A stretch of DNA of 64,000 nucleotides from Allium sativum (GCA_030737875.1 CM060923.1:35580501-35644500); one strand, 5' to 3'. Numbered from the stretch's first letter, positions 49,401 through 60,789 are shown. Numbers and translations are program-made. The notes: generated by a model not told the origin, from the letters alone.

Positions 49401-50036
49401 TTAATATAGGACCAAATGAGCACTTTCAGTCTTATCATGCTTCAACCTCTCTTCTTCTTGCACACAATATGAAATGAGCTCATTAAGAGTCCATTTCTCC
49501 TTCTGACAGTTATAACTGATTTTGAACTGGTTATACTGTGAAGGAAGAGAGATTAATACCAAATGCACGAGCAAATCATCTGAAAGCTCTAGCTTAAGTG
49601 CCTTAAGTTTTGAAGCAACATTTGACATTTCCATAATGTACTCCCTTACGTTTCCTTTGCTTTGATACTTCATGGAAATCAAGCGTTGCAAAAGCGTGCT
49701 TGTCTCCGCCTTATCGTTTTTTGCAAAACGTTTTTCAATCTCGGCAAGGAAATCTTTGGCGTTGGTTATCTTTTCAGACACCGCACCCCTAAATGCCTCC
49801 GGAATGTCGCGTTTTATGATCATTAGACTCATGCGGTTTGAACGATCCCACCTCTCAAAGTTCTTTATAGCATCAGAAGAACTTTCATCCGTAAGAGGGG
49901 TAGGTGCGTCCATCCTAAGTGCAAGGTCAAGATCCATGCAGCCAAGAACAAGTAATATGTTCTCTTTCCAATCCTTGAAGTTTGTTCCAGTCAGAATAGG
50001 AATATTGTTAAGATTGGAAGATACCGTAGTCATATT
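49401..50036 (-). pseudogene. gag: Copia-type Gag (UBN2 family) fragment
   Basis: From the MTTVSS methionine the frame encodes about 211 residues: the N-terminal LTGTNFKDWKENILLVLG, ALRMDAPTP, FERWDRSNRMSLMIIK, then AKDFLAEIEKRFAKNDKAE, LLQRLISMKYQ, VREYIMEMSNVASKLKAL, LLVHLVLISLPSQYNQFK and WTLNELISYCVQEEERLK. These are the standard blocks of copia Gag (UBN2/Retrotran_gag_2). It stops at SAHLVLY, before the zinc knuckle, 16 bases from the copia LTR edge. The frame itself is open, and upstream TTTATTGATTACAG looks like a splice acceptor. Its orientation opposes that of the LTR, so the locus is rearranged. Confidence 0.85.
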
Positions 50037-50064
50037 AACTGTAATCAATAAAAGAATCAATTAA

Positions 50065-51290
50065 GTATGCTTACATTATAAACCAATAGTAGTAAATTCA
50101 AATAATTGGTAGTTCTCTTTTTCAAGATATCTAGTACAACATTAATATCAAGTCTTTGGACAGTAATATTAATTGCAAGTGATACTCTTGTTGCAACGAT
50201 CAAATACTGACAATAAATAAAAGTCGAATAACAACCTTCCTTTGGGCCGATTAATTATTCACTCTTAAATCGTTATAATTGTCACGTATTTATCATCACA
50301 CATGTGTAAGTGATTCGGCCAAATATTAGCCTTCCTTTGGGCCAACTAATATTCGCATGAATAATTACACACAAATATTAAACATTTTCATGAACCACCA
50401 AAATATAGAGGTCACTTTGGTGACATATTATTTTAAAGTTAATTCACTACTAATGTAAAATATTTACAGCTGTAAAGAGACACCAAAAAAAATTTGAATT
50501 TCTTTGCATCTTAACTCACATGACAGATCAAAAGATTAAACTGAAATAATTATTCGCATGAATAATTATACACATATGGACATTAGCACCTCTAGAGTAA
50601 TTTCACCATCATACCTTACGTGCTAAAATAACCCGAACTTATCAAATCAACACCGATCCAAGAAAAAACCAACCTCCCCATAAAAACCATCCTACTTATC
50701 TTGAAATTTCCTAACCGGTTACATCTTACCAGCATAAACCAACATTTGATCCCGTCTTCACGCATAGCATGTATGCGAGCTTCAAAATTTCTTCACCCCA
50801 TAAGTAATTGTACACTATAGGACTACATGGCACAAACCTCTTATTGCTAATACCAAGAGTATTTCCAACCAGCTTTGAATTCTAAAACCTATCTGCATTT
50901 GAGAAATCATAGCAAAGGCTTCCTTGGCATCATAGAAATTCCTTGCCGCTTAATAGGTATATATCTGCCATTTCCTTGTTTTCACCAACACTTAATCATA
51001 ACCCAACTATTGGATCAGGTCCTTTCATCTTCTTCTTACTACCTAAGCTCAAGAGGACCATGAATCTATCTAGTTTGTTTGAGTATATTCAATTTTACAA
51101 TTCATAAACACTTAAAATGACTTAAACCTCAGTAAAGCCACCAATAGTTCTAGACGAATATGTTCCAGCAACTATGTACTCCACACACTAACAGGCCCAA
51201 CAAAACTACACTCGCCCAGAAGCTCGCAAGCTAACACACACCCTAAACTAATAACCCGCGGTCCCGCGCTATGTTTGAACCTAAGAGCAA
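50065..51290 (-). other. Region upstream of the copia Gag fragment, no gene seen
   Basis: Contains two copies of CCTTCCTTTGGGCC followed by a TTAATTATTC/CTAATATTCG-type word (near 50236 and 50331), possibly leader sequence of the copia element. A CCCGCG-GT-CCCGCG repeat at 51255-51268 forms a small GC-rich palindrome. No coding motif is visible. Confidence 0.4.
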
Positions 51291-51460
51291 ACAACAGATT
51301 TTGATAATCCTACAAAACCACTAACCGGTAGTCCATCACTTTGAGCAAGCACCATTTAATCAAGGCTGGTAGCTCAGATATTGCTTGGGTACAAAATCAT
51401 TAACCAGTATTCGTCATTTGATCTAATTATGAGTATTGTTATATACCTATTTATATATAT

Positions 51461-51480
51461 ATACACACACACACACACAC
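51461..51480. repeat. (AC)n microsatellite
   Basis: About ten AC/CA units after a TA run, inside Element 4. Confidence 0.9.
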
Positions 51481-51701
51481 TATTAGTCATATCCAGATAC
51501 ACCCATACATATGCTTCATTATACAACTCAATACAAATTGAGACAAGAGTTTACTCACTAATGAGTCCACTGTTTTTATGTTATTTACTTATTTCCAAGT
51601 TTTGTTGCTGTTTCCCAGATTCTAAATGTTTTAAGTCCAGTATGCGGATTTTAAATTAACCAAACACATGTCCACCAATATATCTATATATACACTAGCA
51701 T

Positions 51702-51705
<4 letters not shown>

Positions 51706-51748
<43 letters not shown>

Positions 51749-51749
51749 T
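51706..51749. repeat. (TA)n(CA)n microsatellite
   Basis: About sixteen TA units followed by a few CA units, inside Element 4. Confidence 0.9.
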
Positions 51750-52840
51750 CAATAAAAGATTCAAAAAGAAAAAAAAAATAGTTTACTCACCGGTTTTAGC
51801 TTTCCCTGTTCTTAGTATCAGCTGCTTATTTTATCTTCGTAGGTTCAATTTGTTTCCGTTAGAAAGATGTGGGTTTAGTGCTTTATTTATAGGAATATTT
51901 TAACATTAAACAATTAGTTTCATTTAATGGATGTAGGCTTTTTTACCCTACACATTAAATATTTGACATTACAACATGTTTAGTCTTCAGATTTTCCTGT
52001 TCGACTTGGTTTCAGAATCACACTATTGCTGAGATGAAATATACCATGCTTTGTACAATATGTCGTGTTGCTTAGTTTTCTGGAAACACAACATCTTATC
52101 TAAGTCTAAATCTACTTAATGAAATACTGCAAAAGGGTTTTAAAGCTGAAATGCTAAATCTTTTCATTTCTTATTTGTTTACATTTTTAGCTGCAATTTG
52201 CTTAAGTTTATTTAGGTTAAAGTACACCCACTTGCATATGAAGTTTGACATTAGCTGAAAAGAATTTCCATGCTTATCTTTTTAAAATATTGTACTCTTA
52301 TGCTAAGAAATCAGCATACATGTTTGCGGCAAAAATCTCTCTTTGATTTGCTGCAATTCCAAATACATTAAAATTTTGTACTTTTGTTTAGTTGTTTTAT
52401 GATCAATACACTTTTTTTTATTTTTGGCATTTCATCATACACGTTGGGTTCATTACAATATGATTTATATTTAACCATTCTTAGATAGATTTTTCTGTGA
52501 TAATTCCTTGCATATGTTTCTTTCAACTCCATTGTCTACACTAGCAACAACTCTTAAGTGATTAAAGACCATATCATTAATATATACATTATGCCGTAAA
52601 TGTTTGTGGAAATTCGAGTGTAGAATTTTATTTGGAAGGATTTATTAAATATGTAGATGTTAAGTCATAACCCAATTATATGCATATCACCATATACATA
52701 TATTTGTATATCCATATATATTCATGATTATGCTTACATACAAATTTTAAATTTGTTTATTTATCACGATTTAATGTAATTAACTCATTATAACCAACGT
52801 TTATTATTAAATAAAGTCGATTAAAAACAGGACATTACAT

Positions 52841-53902
52841 ATATATATATATATATGTATGTATGTATATATGTATGTATGCATATATATGTGTGTATAT
52901 ATATATTATAAAGTACTAATTTTCTAATAATTTTTTCAACCTTCTATTACTTATTTAAGTTTACCACATTGATTTCTTTTGGGGAATTTGGTTAACTTCT
53001 CAGTATACTTATCTTTCTCGGTTTGTGATTTACCTTCTTACTTTATATATTCTAGATCATTTTTGATTCCGTGATAAAAATAATTTTGCAGATTCAAAGC
53101 TAAAAAAATAACGAATTTATTAAAGGGTCTGATGAAAAGCAGATCTGAATGAGTGCGACTTTAATCCCTGCCGCAATAGTGATTTGGTTCCATGAATCGC
53201 ACCGTTGATTCCTAATTCGCACAATTTCGCACTTATTTTCCCAGGCTCCATAGCAACGACCAAAAATTAAAGACAAATGTTTTGTGGCTTTGGTGGGATT
53301 AACGTAGTCGTTGCTGTCTTTGCTACTTTTGAATTTGTTTTCTAGAATTATTATATTTTCAATCGTATTCTCACTTTTTGGATTTTATACTATTTCTTAG
53401 TACTCATAATTTGAAAAAAAAAGTGTATAATGAAATTGCGTTAATGTTGTCCCGTTGCTTCCATTAAATTTCCTAACTGAGAATAAAACATTATGATATT
53501 ATAAAATGGTACAATTAGTTTTATCAAAATGTAAGCATGAAACACACTGCCATACTATTGGTCCAAACTAGAGAAATGGATCACCGTAAAATGCAGCTAT
53601 AAATCAGCACTGTTCATCTTGTTAGAATCCAACGCATTAGATTAGCAATCTGCATCATTCTAGTCAGCTCATTCTCTATTTTGTCCTTAAAATCCTCTGT
53701 CTCTCACCCAAATCTTGAATCTTCTCCCAAATCAAAATCCCTAATTTTAATTTAAATCTTACACTTGAAGTAATGGAGACTGAATGAAAAAAGAATGAAG
53801 GGGCCAGCGGTAGAAAACGACCAAGGAAGTTGCCCATCATAAGGTTAGTCAAAGTCAGCCCTAATTGTTTGACTTATTAACAAAAAAGGGGGTTTTCAAT
53901 AG
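52841..53902. other. Unassigned sequence between Element 4 and the FMO fragment
   Basis: It starts with a (TA)n(TG/TATG)n microsatellite (52841-52912). At about 53249-53316 AGCAACGAC and GTCGTTGCT form an inverted pair like CACTA subterminal hairpins of another family. A TATA-like GCTATAAATCAGC lies near 53599. No open gene is visible. Confidence 0.45.
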
Positions 53903-54178
53903 GTGTTAGAGTTCTCGGACATCCCTTGGGATTTGAAAGCGTCGATGTTCCTGACCCATGACGAGGTGTTAGAGCACTTAGAATCATATGCGGAGCATTT
54001 CGATTTGTACAAGTACATAATATTTTAGAGCAAAGTGGTGGGAATTGAGTATGTGTGAGTTGGGGAGGGAGAGATGATGAATTGGGATAAGTGGGCTGGA
54101 AATGGAGGGGCATTTGGCGATGGAAGGGGCGTTTGGCATGTCAGTGTTCAACATGGAGTTGACGGAAACATTGAGTAA
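53903..54178 (+). pseudogene. Flavin-containing monooxygenase (FMO) gene fragment
   Basis: One frame of 91 codons reads EFSDIPW near codon 3, HDEVLEHLESYAEHFDLYKYI near 23-43, then SKVVGIEYV, WDKWAGNGGAFGDGRGVWHVSVQ. This matches the plant FMO segment FSDFPWP ... YLxSYAxHFDL ... SKVV ... GxWxVxVQ that follows the FAD-binding domain. Such enzymes oxygenate N or S atoms of small molecules using FAD and NADPH. TAG at 54026 and TGA at 54056 interrupt the frame, and both the N-terminal GxGxxG region and the C-terminal half are missing. It is a dead fragment, apparently from one exon. It lies inside the CACTA interval, so transposon capture is possible but unproven. Confidence 0.75.
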
Positions 54179-54199
54179 TTTTAGTTGATTCAATTCTTT

Positions 54200-56825
54200 T
54201 TCTTTTGCGTTGGGTTGTGAAAATAACGATAAATATTACCTTTCCCCTTTGATTTGGTTTGTATACGTACAAGAGAAATATATGTAAACAAACATCATCC
54301 AGAATTCAAAATAATTCGAAAAACAAAGGCGGGAAGACGTGGGAATTCGGCCCGTTGGGGGTCGACCCCGTGCCCTATAGGTTTTGACCCCGAGGTCAAC
54401 CCCCCCGGACGAATCTGGACCTGCTGTGTGTCCTGGTTTGTTGGATGATGGCTATATAAAGGACCTTAATCCTATTGTTTTATTCATCTAAATCAATGGC
54501 GATAATGAGGTGCTGCCCCAACTATTAGTAAAATAGCCTATTATTCTTCAACAACAAGTTATATGTATTCAGAGATCTGTGCTACAACATCTATAATCAA
54601 TTCTCTTTTTTTATATCCAATCATAGCGAGTTTATGTTGCTTATAAATATAAACACCTAAAATGTAATCTTGACATGTTTATAGTTTGGATCTAAGCCTA
54701 TGCCTGTTAGTAATCTGAATCATAATAGATCTGCCATTACTTGTATACCTAAGATCTCGTATGCCTATTCATGATATCCTTGTTCTATAAGTTTGCCTAA
54801 TCATGTCACCGTATGTCTATTCTGTTAGTTTGCCTAATCATGTCACAGTATGCCTATTTTGTTAGTATGACAAATTCTATCATCATATGCCAGTTTTATT
54901 TACAATTCCTTTTTTGTTCTCTTCTCTCCCTCTTTCCCTTTTTGTTTTTATAGCCAGGCTACCTTCGAGCCTAGGCCTATCGCTGAAATACACGAGCGCA
55001 CGAAATTGGGAATGATAAATTGGGGCATGATTCACATTGTAAAATATGATTGGGAATTTTGGGCATAATTTGTACCTTGAGCCAAAATTTGGGATTTGGG
55101 GGCATAATTTATATTCTGATCTAACCCTTAATCTATGTCATAACTTGTATCATAGATCAAACAGGGATTTGGGGCATAATAAACATGAAAATAGGTTAGT
55201 GATGAAAGTGCCTAGATTTACAGTAATTAGAAACTATAACCGTGCTTAGATACGAGGTTAGATTACACTTATGGTAGAAGCCTGCCCGAAACCGCCCGGC
55301 ATATCCAGCAACCACAAGTGGTGAATCTAATGTGAGGGGTATAAGTGCATAGACGTACACGTATAGGTGCTAAGACACGAGGTTAAGTCTGACTAGTGGT
55401 ATAAGTCTGCCAGGACCCAACCGGCATATCCAACATCCCCAAGTGGTAGACTTAATGTGGGAGGTCTAGCGCATTAATGACCATAAATGAATAAATGGTA
55501 ATAAACTTGTAATACTTAACCTATCTGATTATGTAAGGGTTACATGAACCTGTCAAATTAAGTAGGGGTTAAGTAAACTTGCTTGAATCAGTGAGAGGGT
55601 TAAGTTAATCTTGTTAAATATGTGGGGATGGGTTATACATAGAAACCCGACAAACTTAACCATTTGGGGTTATGCAATCTTGTTAAACTGGTAGGCATAA
55701 CCTGCTGAAATCCTAGTAGTGGGGATGCAAGCCTAGGGGGAAGCTTGTATCGTCCGGTGTGGGGGACCCGTATCAGTTAGTAACCTATATTGGTATCAAA
55801 TAGAGAACCCCGAACTAGGTTGGGGTCAGGGAACGCTTACTGAGTTGGTTGTAAGAGGTCAATCTAAGGGAACGATGTGGGCGGCACATTCCGACTGGGT
55901 CATGTGCGTGCATGGGTCCAGTTCCATGGAGGATTAAGACGCCGTGACACCTGTAGATATGGTATGTGCACATCTTGTAAACAACAGGTTGCCACTGTAG
56001 GAAGTGATACATCCTACTATGGGGCCAGCACAGGGTATCTACGACTTTGGGAGCCGATCAATTGAGGGCAGTAATTAGGGTACATCTAGTCTTGCTTGTT
56101 TAGGAACACGTTATTATCGTTAGGGATAACACCTGTCAGTTCTGTTGGGCTACCTATTATAGTATGGGGTAAAACCTCTCACTAGAAGTACACCTAAGTC
56201 TACAACCTTGTACTTGCAAGGATCACCTTGTTCTTGTTACACTAGTAACGGTGCAGAGAAAAATATTAGAGAATGGAAATATATTCTATTCTGTTTATCA
56301 TGTTTACCTTGTTATACCTGCCTTATGACACTGTTATCTAGCTCTCCAGTTTATATGCCTGTCATGATGCTTTTACTTATTTATATGCTAAAAGTAACTG
56401 GACTCGCCAGATTTTATGTCTAACCCATTTTGTTTCCTCTTCTCTCTCTTCTGTTTCCCCCTAGGTTCTCAGGGTGGGAATACTCAAGCTTGATTAGGAT
56501 TCTTCTTTCATTCTGCTTGGAGCTGCTTAGATGTACCGTATGATTTCGTATCTTCTCTACTATGGCTATATTTTAGGAATTATGCTCTTTTTTATGTATT
56601 ATTGTACTCGGATGATAATTTGGTACAAGACAGAAGTTTTATCTTTTTGGCGTTTTAGACTTATTATATAATAGGGTTTGGTCCATGAAACTTTACTATT
56701 TAATAAAGTTTTTAATTCCGCTGTTATTTTATATCTGTCTTGTGATGTTTTTTTTCACCTATAACGCTTCACGAAACTTAATACATTCTCATAAAGAGTG
56801 ACATTAACGGACGTGGGGTGTTACA
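54200..56825 (+). repeat. 5' LTR of Element 5 (left edge uncertain)
   Basis: A TATA box (GGCTATATAAAGGACC, near 54447-54462) is followed by an R-U5-like region of about 2.4 kb. It contains repeated GCCTAATCATGTCAC(C/A)GTATG words (54796-54860), repeated TTTGGGGGCATAA-like words (55030-55180), a two-copy block (55240-55470) and AAGTAGGGGTTAAGTAAACTTG-like words (55500-55700). It has no gene. Confidence 0.75.
55240..55470 (+). repeat. Two-copy repeat of about 115 bp in Element 5 LTR
   Basis: Both copies run from a GTGCTTAGATACGAGGTTA / GTGCTAAGACACGAGGTTA start through CCGGCATATCCA(G/A)CA and AAGTGGT to AATGTG(A/G)GGGG. They differ at many positions. Confidence 0.75.
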
Positions 56826-56827
56826 TT

Positions 56828-56839
56828 TAGTATCAGAGC
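56828..56839 (+). other. Primer-binding site of Element 5 (tRNA-iMet type)
   Basis: TAGTATCAGAGC, one mismatch from TGGTATCAGAGC, two bases after the LTR end. Confidence 0.9.
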
Positions 56840-57005
56840 TGAAGGTTACCAGATCAGATAAAATATTTTGAAAATTGTCTTCAGAAAGGTTTACAAAGAA
56901 AGCATTTTCAAGTGAAAAGTCTGTTTTGAAGAACATATTTCCCAAAGCCATATGAAATATATTTCGATTCTCTATTTGAATCCCTTTTTTCCTTTTCTTT
57001 TTTGC

Positions 57006-57924
57006 ATGTCTGGGGAACCTAATATTCCTAAGGGTGTGCAGATACCGGCTTGGTTTTATAGGTATATGGAGGCTACGACACCTTCCTGAGGCCAATTAGA
57101 CCCCTCCTCCCCTAGCTGCAGCCGTTGTTCCTCCTCCTCCGCGTGCTGGTAATTTCTCAAAGATATGCAAATATTTCCGTGTATGGGCAAAAAGCCATTC
57201 TAAGGAGCTGAGACTTTCATAGAAGCAAGGAATTGAATTAAAAAGGTGGAGGATTTGTTTGGAATTTTCGAAGTTGATGATCGTAGGAAGATTCAATTAG
57301 CCATTTGGCAATTGAAGGATAAGGCCTTGTTTTGGTGGGAAGTGACACAGGCGGGACGTCCGGTCGAAACTTGGGATGATTTCTGACAGAGATTCAAAAT
57401 GAACTTTCTCAAGCCGAGCAAAGTATGCAAATGGAAAGGTTTTTGGCACTTAAGCAAGGGGCCATGTCTGTCAAAGAGTATGTTAACAAGTTTAATCAAT
57501 TGGTGTGGTTTGGAGCTAGTAAATACCCTGCACAAGACATCTTTGAGGTTTGCTAGAGGATTGAATGAACCCCTCCATGGGTTGACTATGTCTCATATTT
57601 CGAGGCGAGCAACTTTTGAGAAATTCGTTGATATGGCATTGATGCATGAAGAAGATAAAGGTGAAAAGAAAGAGGCTGAGGTTGAGGAAACACAAAACAA
57701 GAAGGTGTGGCCCAAGAAAGAACAACAATAACAAAAGAAGGGCACAAAGAACGATAAAGCTCGAGATAAGAGTAAATGTCGTAATTATGGACGCGAGGGT
57801 CATTTGATCAAGGATTGCAAGAAAAGGAAGAACGCTTGTTTCCATTGTGGAGAGGTCGAACATATTGTTAAGGATTGCCTGAAGAAACAAGGACAGGGCC
57901 AAAGGGCAGGATCCTCTTGAGGGC
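57006..57924 (+). pseudogene. gag: gag relic of Element 5
   Basis: The start is probably ATG 57006 (MSGEPNIPKG), with a TGA after 27 codons. The Gag core follows in the same frame near 57249 (EDLFGIFEVDDRRKIQLAIWQLKDKALFWWE), with a TGA at 57384. Sequence from about 57425 to 57550 reads as Gag in another frame (MQMERFLALKQGAMSVKEYVNKF), then returns to the first frame (RFARGLNEPL). A coiled, charged segment with many Lys/Glu precedes two zinc knuckles; the first, CRNYGREGHLIKDC, has lost its second Cys (Tyr), while CFHCGEVEHIVKDC is intact. It would package element RNA if whole. Confidence 0.85.
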
Positions 57925-57926
57925 AG

Positions 57927-58778
57927 GTGCATGCTCTCGTGGCCAGTGTGCCAGATAGAGGTAGGAAAGTTTCCATGGAAGGTTTGATTTCTCTTTCCAA
58001 TCTTCCTGTTAGAACTCTTTTTGATTCTGGTGCTTCGCATTCTTTAATATATGATTCTGTGGTTGAGTCTCTATACCTTAGTACTAGTATGGTTTTGGAT
58101 CTCGTTGTAGTCTCAAACCCCATTGGTGGTATGGCTCATTTGTCTATGATTCGTCGGGGTTTGAGAATATCTGTGTTGGGCGTCGAGTTTGTGTGCGACG
58201 CATATGTGCTCGGTTTCATGGGCTATGGTTTGATTCTAGGGATGGACTGGCTAGCCATGTATGGTGCCGTTCTAGATTGTGAAAGGAGGGCCGTTAGACT
58301 TCTGACTTGCGACGGGAGGACCCTCGAGATTTCTTGTGACCCTAAGGGGTCTGTCATGCTTAATTTCCTAGAGTCGCTTGATGCATTTATCGATGATCTA
58401 CGATATGTACCAGTAGTCTGTGAGTATCCTGATGTTTTTGTGGAGGTTCGATGCTTACCTCCGAGGCGGGAGATTGATTTCCATATATACTTGGTGGACA
58501 ATGCAGAGCCAATTGCATTGCTTGTGTGCCATAAGGCTCCGAGAGAAAGAAGGGAGCTCAACAAGCAAGTTATGGAGCTACTTGAGAAAGGGTTTATTAG
58601 GCGAAGCATTTCTGAATGGGGTGCTAAAGTAGTATTCGCCACTAAGGTGGATGGTTCGCTTCGCTTATGTGTGGATTACAGGGAATTGAATAAACTCACT
58701 AAGAAGAACATGCATCAACTTCCAAGGATAGATGATCTATTTGACCAGCTTGTTGTGCATCCGTTTTCTCTTAGTTAG
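57927..58778 (+). pseudogene. pol: Protease and N-terminal reverse transcriptase of Element 5
   Basis: The 283-residue frame begins in the Gag-protease linker and holds the protease site [11 protein letters not shown] near residues 32-42 and [12 protein letters not shown] near 106-117. The polyprotein linker [22 protein letters not shown] follows, then the RT start: [41 protein letters not shown] frameshift near 58755-58780 (after DDLFDQL) ends this frame; the RT resumes in another frame with LATRFHQLRVV. ATG 57927 is not the natural start, since the upstream frame is shared with Gag across a TGA at 57918. Confidence 0.9.
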
Positions 58779-58780
58779 AT

Positions 58781-59521
58781 TTGGCCACGAGATTTCATCA
58801 GCTGAGGGTGGTCAAGGACAGTATGGACAATACCACTTTTAGAAATCCAGATGGTTTCTTCGAGTGGCTCGTCATGCCTTTTCGGTTGACGAATGCACCC
58901 ACCTATTTTGTGGATCTGATGAGTTGAGTGTTTCAGGAGTTTCTAAATAAGTTCGTTGTGGTCTTTTTTGATAACATCTTGATTTTCTTGAAGAGAGAGG
59001 AAGACCATGCCCAACATATAAGGGAGGTTTTGAAAACTCTCCGTGCGCACCATCTTAAGGAGAAATTCTCTAAATGTCATTTTTGGAGAAAACAAGTTAG
59101 ATTTCAAAGGCATGTGGTCTCTAAATATGGGATAGAAGTAGATCCTACGAAGGTTGTTGTAGTTCAAAATTGGCAGGTCCCAAAGAATGCAATGGAGGTG
59201 AGGAGTTTTCTTGGTTTAGCGGGCTATTGTAGGAAGTTCATTAAGGACTTCGCAAAGATATCAGCCCCACTCACCACGCTGACGAAGAAGAATCTGACAT
59301 TTTCTTGGAGTATAGACTGTGAGGATGCTTTCCAGCGATTGAAGATGGCTATGACAACAAACCCAGTCTTGACTTTGCCAGATGGGAAGAAATTGATCAC
59401 ATTATACACTGATGCATGTGGTACAAGGCTTGGTGTTGTTCTGATGCAAGAGGGAAGGGTAGTATGTTATGGAGGTAGAAAGTTAAGAGTTCATAAGAAG
59501 AACTACCCTACCCATGACTAA
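58781..59521 (+). pseudogene. pol: Reverse transcriptase C-half and RNase H start of Element 5
   Basis: In the shifted frame the RT continues FHQLRVVKDSM, EWLVMPFRLTNAPTYF, a TGA at 58925, then VVVFFDNILIFLK where the family has (Y/F)xDD: the second Asp is Asn. GIEVDPTKV and [26 protein letters not shown] follow, then RNase H with TLYTDACGTRLGVVLMQ (DAS normally, DAC here) and KKNYPTHD before a TAA at 59519. Decay by both substitution and frameshift is clear. Confidence 0.9.
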
Positions 59522-60184
59522 GAGTTAGCTGCCATAGCTTTCGCACTTAAGACTTGGTGCCATTATCTACTAGGAGAGAAGTTCGAGTTGGACATTGATC
59601 ATAAATATCTCAAGTACTTGTTCTCGCAAAAGGATCTCAATTTAAGGCAATAAAGATGGATGGAGTTCTTAGCATCCTATGACTTTGAGATTGCTTATAC
59701 CCCTGGCAAGGGTAATGTGGTGGTAGACGCATTAAGTTGGCAGAGGAAGACATTGAGTCCACTGTTTATGGAGAGGAAAAGTTTGGAGTTTATATCGACT
59801 TTTGATTTTAGACCCTCCACTGAGTTTACACCTGTTTTATTGGCATCATTAAAGGTGCAACCTGCTCTCTTGGACCAGATAGGAACTTCACAGCGAGATG
59901 ACCCACAGCTAGCATATATCATGGATAGGCTTAGTAGAGGGGAGACTTCTAGTCACCTCAGTAGATATTCCACAAGTAATAAAGGGTGGTTGCAACGAGA
60001 TGGAAGGCTTTGTGTTCACCGAGTTGGGAGTTTGTTGAAGACAGTCCTTGAGGAAGCCCATCATTCTAAGATGACTATTCATCCAGGCGATGATAAGATG
60101 TATAGAGATATGAAGAGGGTTCTCTTTTGGGCTGGGGTGAAGAAAGATATGGCGGAGTTTAATTCTCGATGTTTGATTTGTTAG
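59522..60184 (+). pseudogene. pol: RNase H end and integrase zinc domain of Element 5
   Basis: The same frame continues ELAAIAFALKTW, IDHKYLKYLFSQKDLNLRQ, a TAA at 59651, then RWMEFLASYDFEIAYTPGKGNVVVDALS. After a variable linker comes the HHCC zinc domain: EEAHHSKMTIHPGDDKMYRD and FNSRCLIC, then TAG at 60182 in place of the usual Gln of CxxCQ. Confidence 0.9.
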
Positions 60185-60754
60185 CAAGTCAAAGCTGAGC
60201 AAAGGAAGCCCGGTGGTTTACTTCATCCTTTGGAAGTCCCACAGTGGAAGTGGGAGAGCGTCTCTATGGATTTCATTGATGGTTTGTCTAGAACAAGGAA
60301 AGGCAACACCAGTATTTAGGTTATAGTGGACAGGCTTACAAAGAGCACTCATTTCATCCTTGTTAAGAGTAAGAGGACGACAGTATGGTTGGCAGCAGTT
60401 TATCTTTGTGAGATAGTCCGTCTGCAAGGAGTACCTTCCAGTATTATAAGTGATCGTGAGCCTATATTCACCAGTGAGTTTTGGAGGAGCTTGCAAGAAG
60501 CGTTAGGTACACAGTTGAGTTTGATCACTGCTTATCACCCTCAGATGGATGGAAAGACGGAAAGGGTGAATAGGGTCCTTGAAAATCTTTTAAGACTGTG
60601 TATCCTAAACTTTGTAGGGACTTGGGATGAGGATCTTCCTTTAGTAGTGTTCGCCTACAACAATAGTTATCAGTCTACTCTTGGCATGGTACCCTTCGAA
60701 GCATTGTACAGACGACCCTGTAGATCACCGACTTGTTGGTGGGAATCTACATAA
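60185..60754 (+). pseudogene. pol: Integrase catalytic core of Element 5
   Basis: Still in the same frame: VSMDFIDGL with the first catalytic Asp, a TAG at 60317 (before VIVDRLTKSTHFI), SIISDREPIFTSEFWRSLQ with the second Asp, and AYHPQMDGKTERVNRVLENLLR with the third residue Glu intact. FAYNNSYQSTLGMVPFEALYRRPCRSP follows. Unlike Element 1, the DDE triad is preserved although the frame is broken. Confidence 0.9.
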
Positions 60755-60789
60755 AGGCTTCTACTTGGACCTGAGATGGTTAGGAAACT

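Larger units (their letters stand above)
45774..52840 (-). mobile_element. Element 4: solo-LTR-like gypsy insertion carrying further insertions
   Basis: The left edge reads TGTAACGGCCCGAC and the right edge AACAGGACATTACA, the paired ends of a minus-strand gypsy LTR. TATAT flanks both sides, although the site itself is TA-rich. No polypurine tract, primer site or gypsy gag-pol is found inside, so it is probably a solo LTR enlarged by nested insertions (a copia LTR, a copia gag fragment and possibly a Helitron-like segment). 45774-47335 and about 51290-52840 look like the native LTR. Confidence 0.6.

Noticed and set aside
53877..54193. Minus-strand frames over the FMO fragment
   Set aside because: Pro/Ser-rich antisense shadows; the plus-strand frame has the recognisable FMO motifs.
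54256..54262. TTTGT near 54258 as the left target duplication of Element 5 (TTTGT follows 61977)
   Set aside because: The next bases (ATACG) are not an LTR start like TGTAACATT, and a five-base match by chance is likely.
57516..58040. 174-residue minus-strand frame, and 58223-58642 likewise
   Set aside because: Antisense shadows of the gag-protease-RT region of Element 5.
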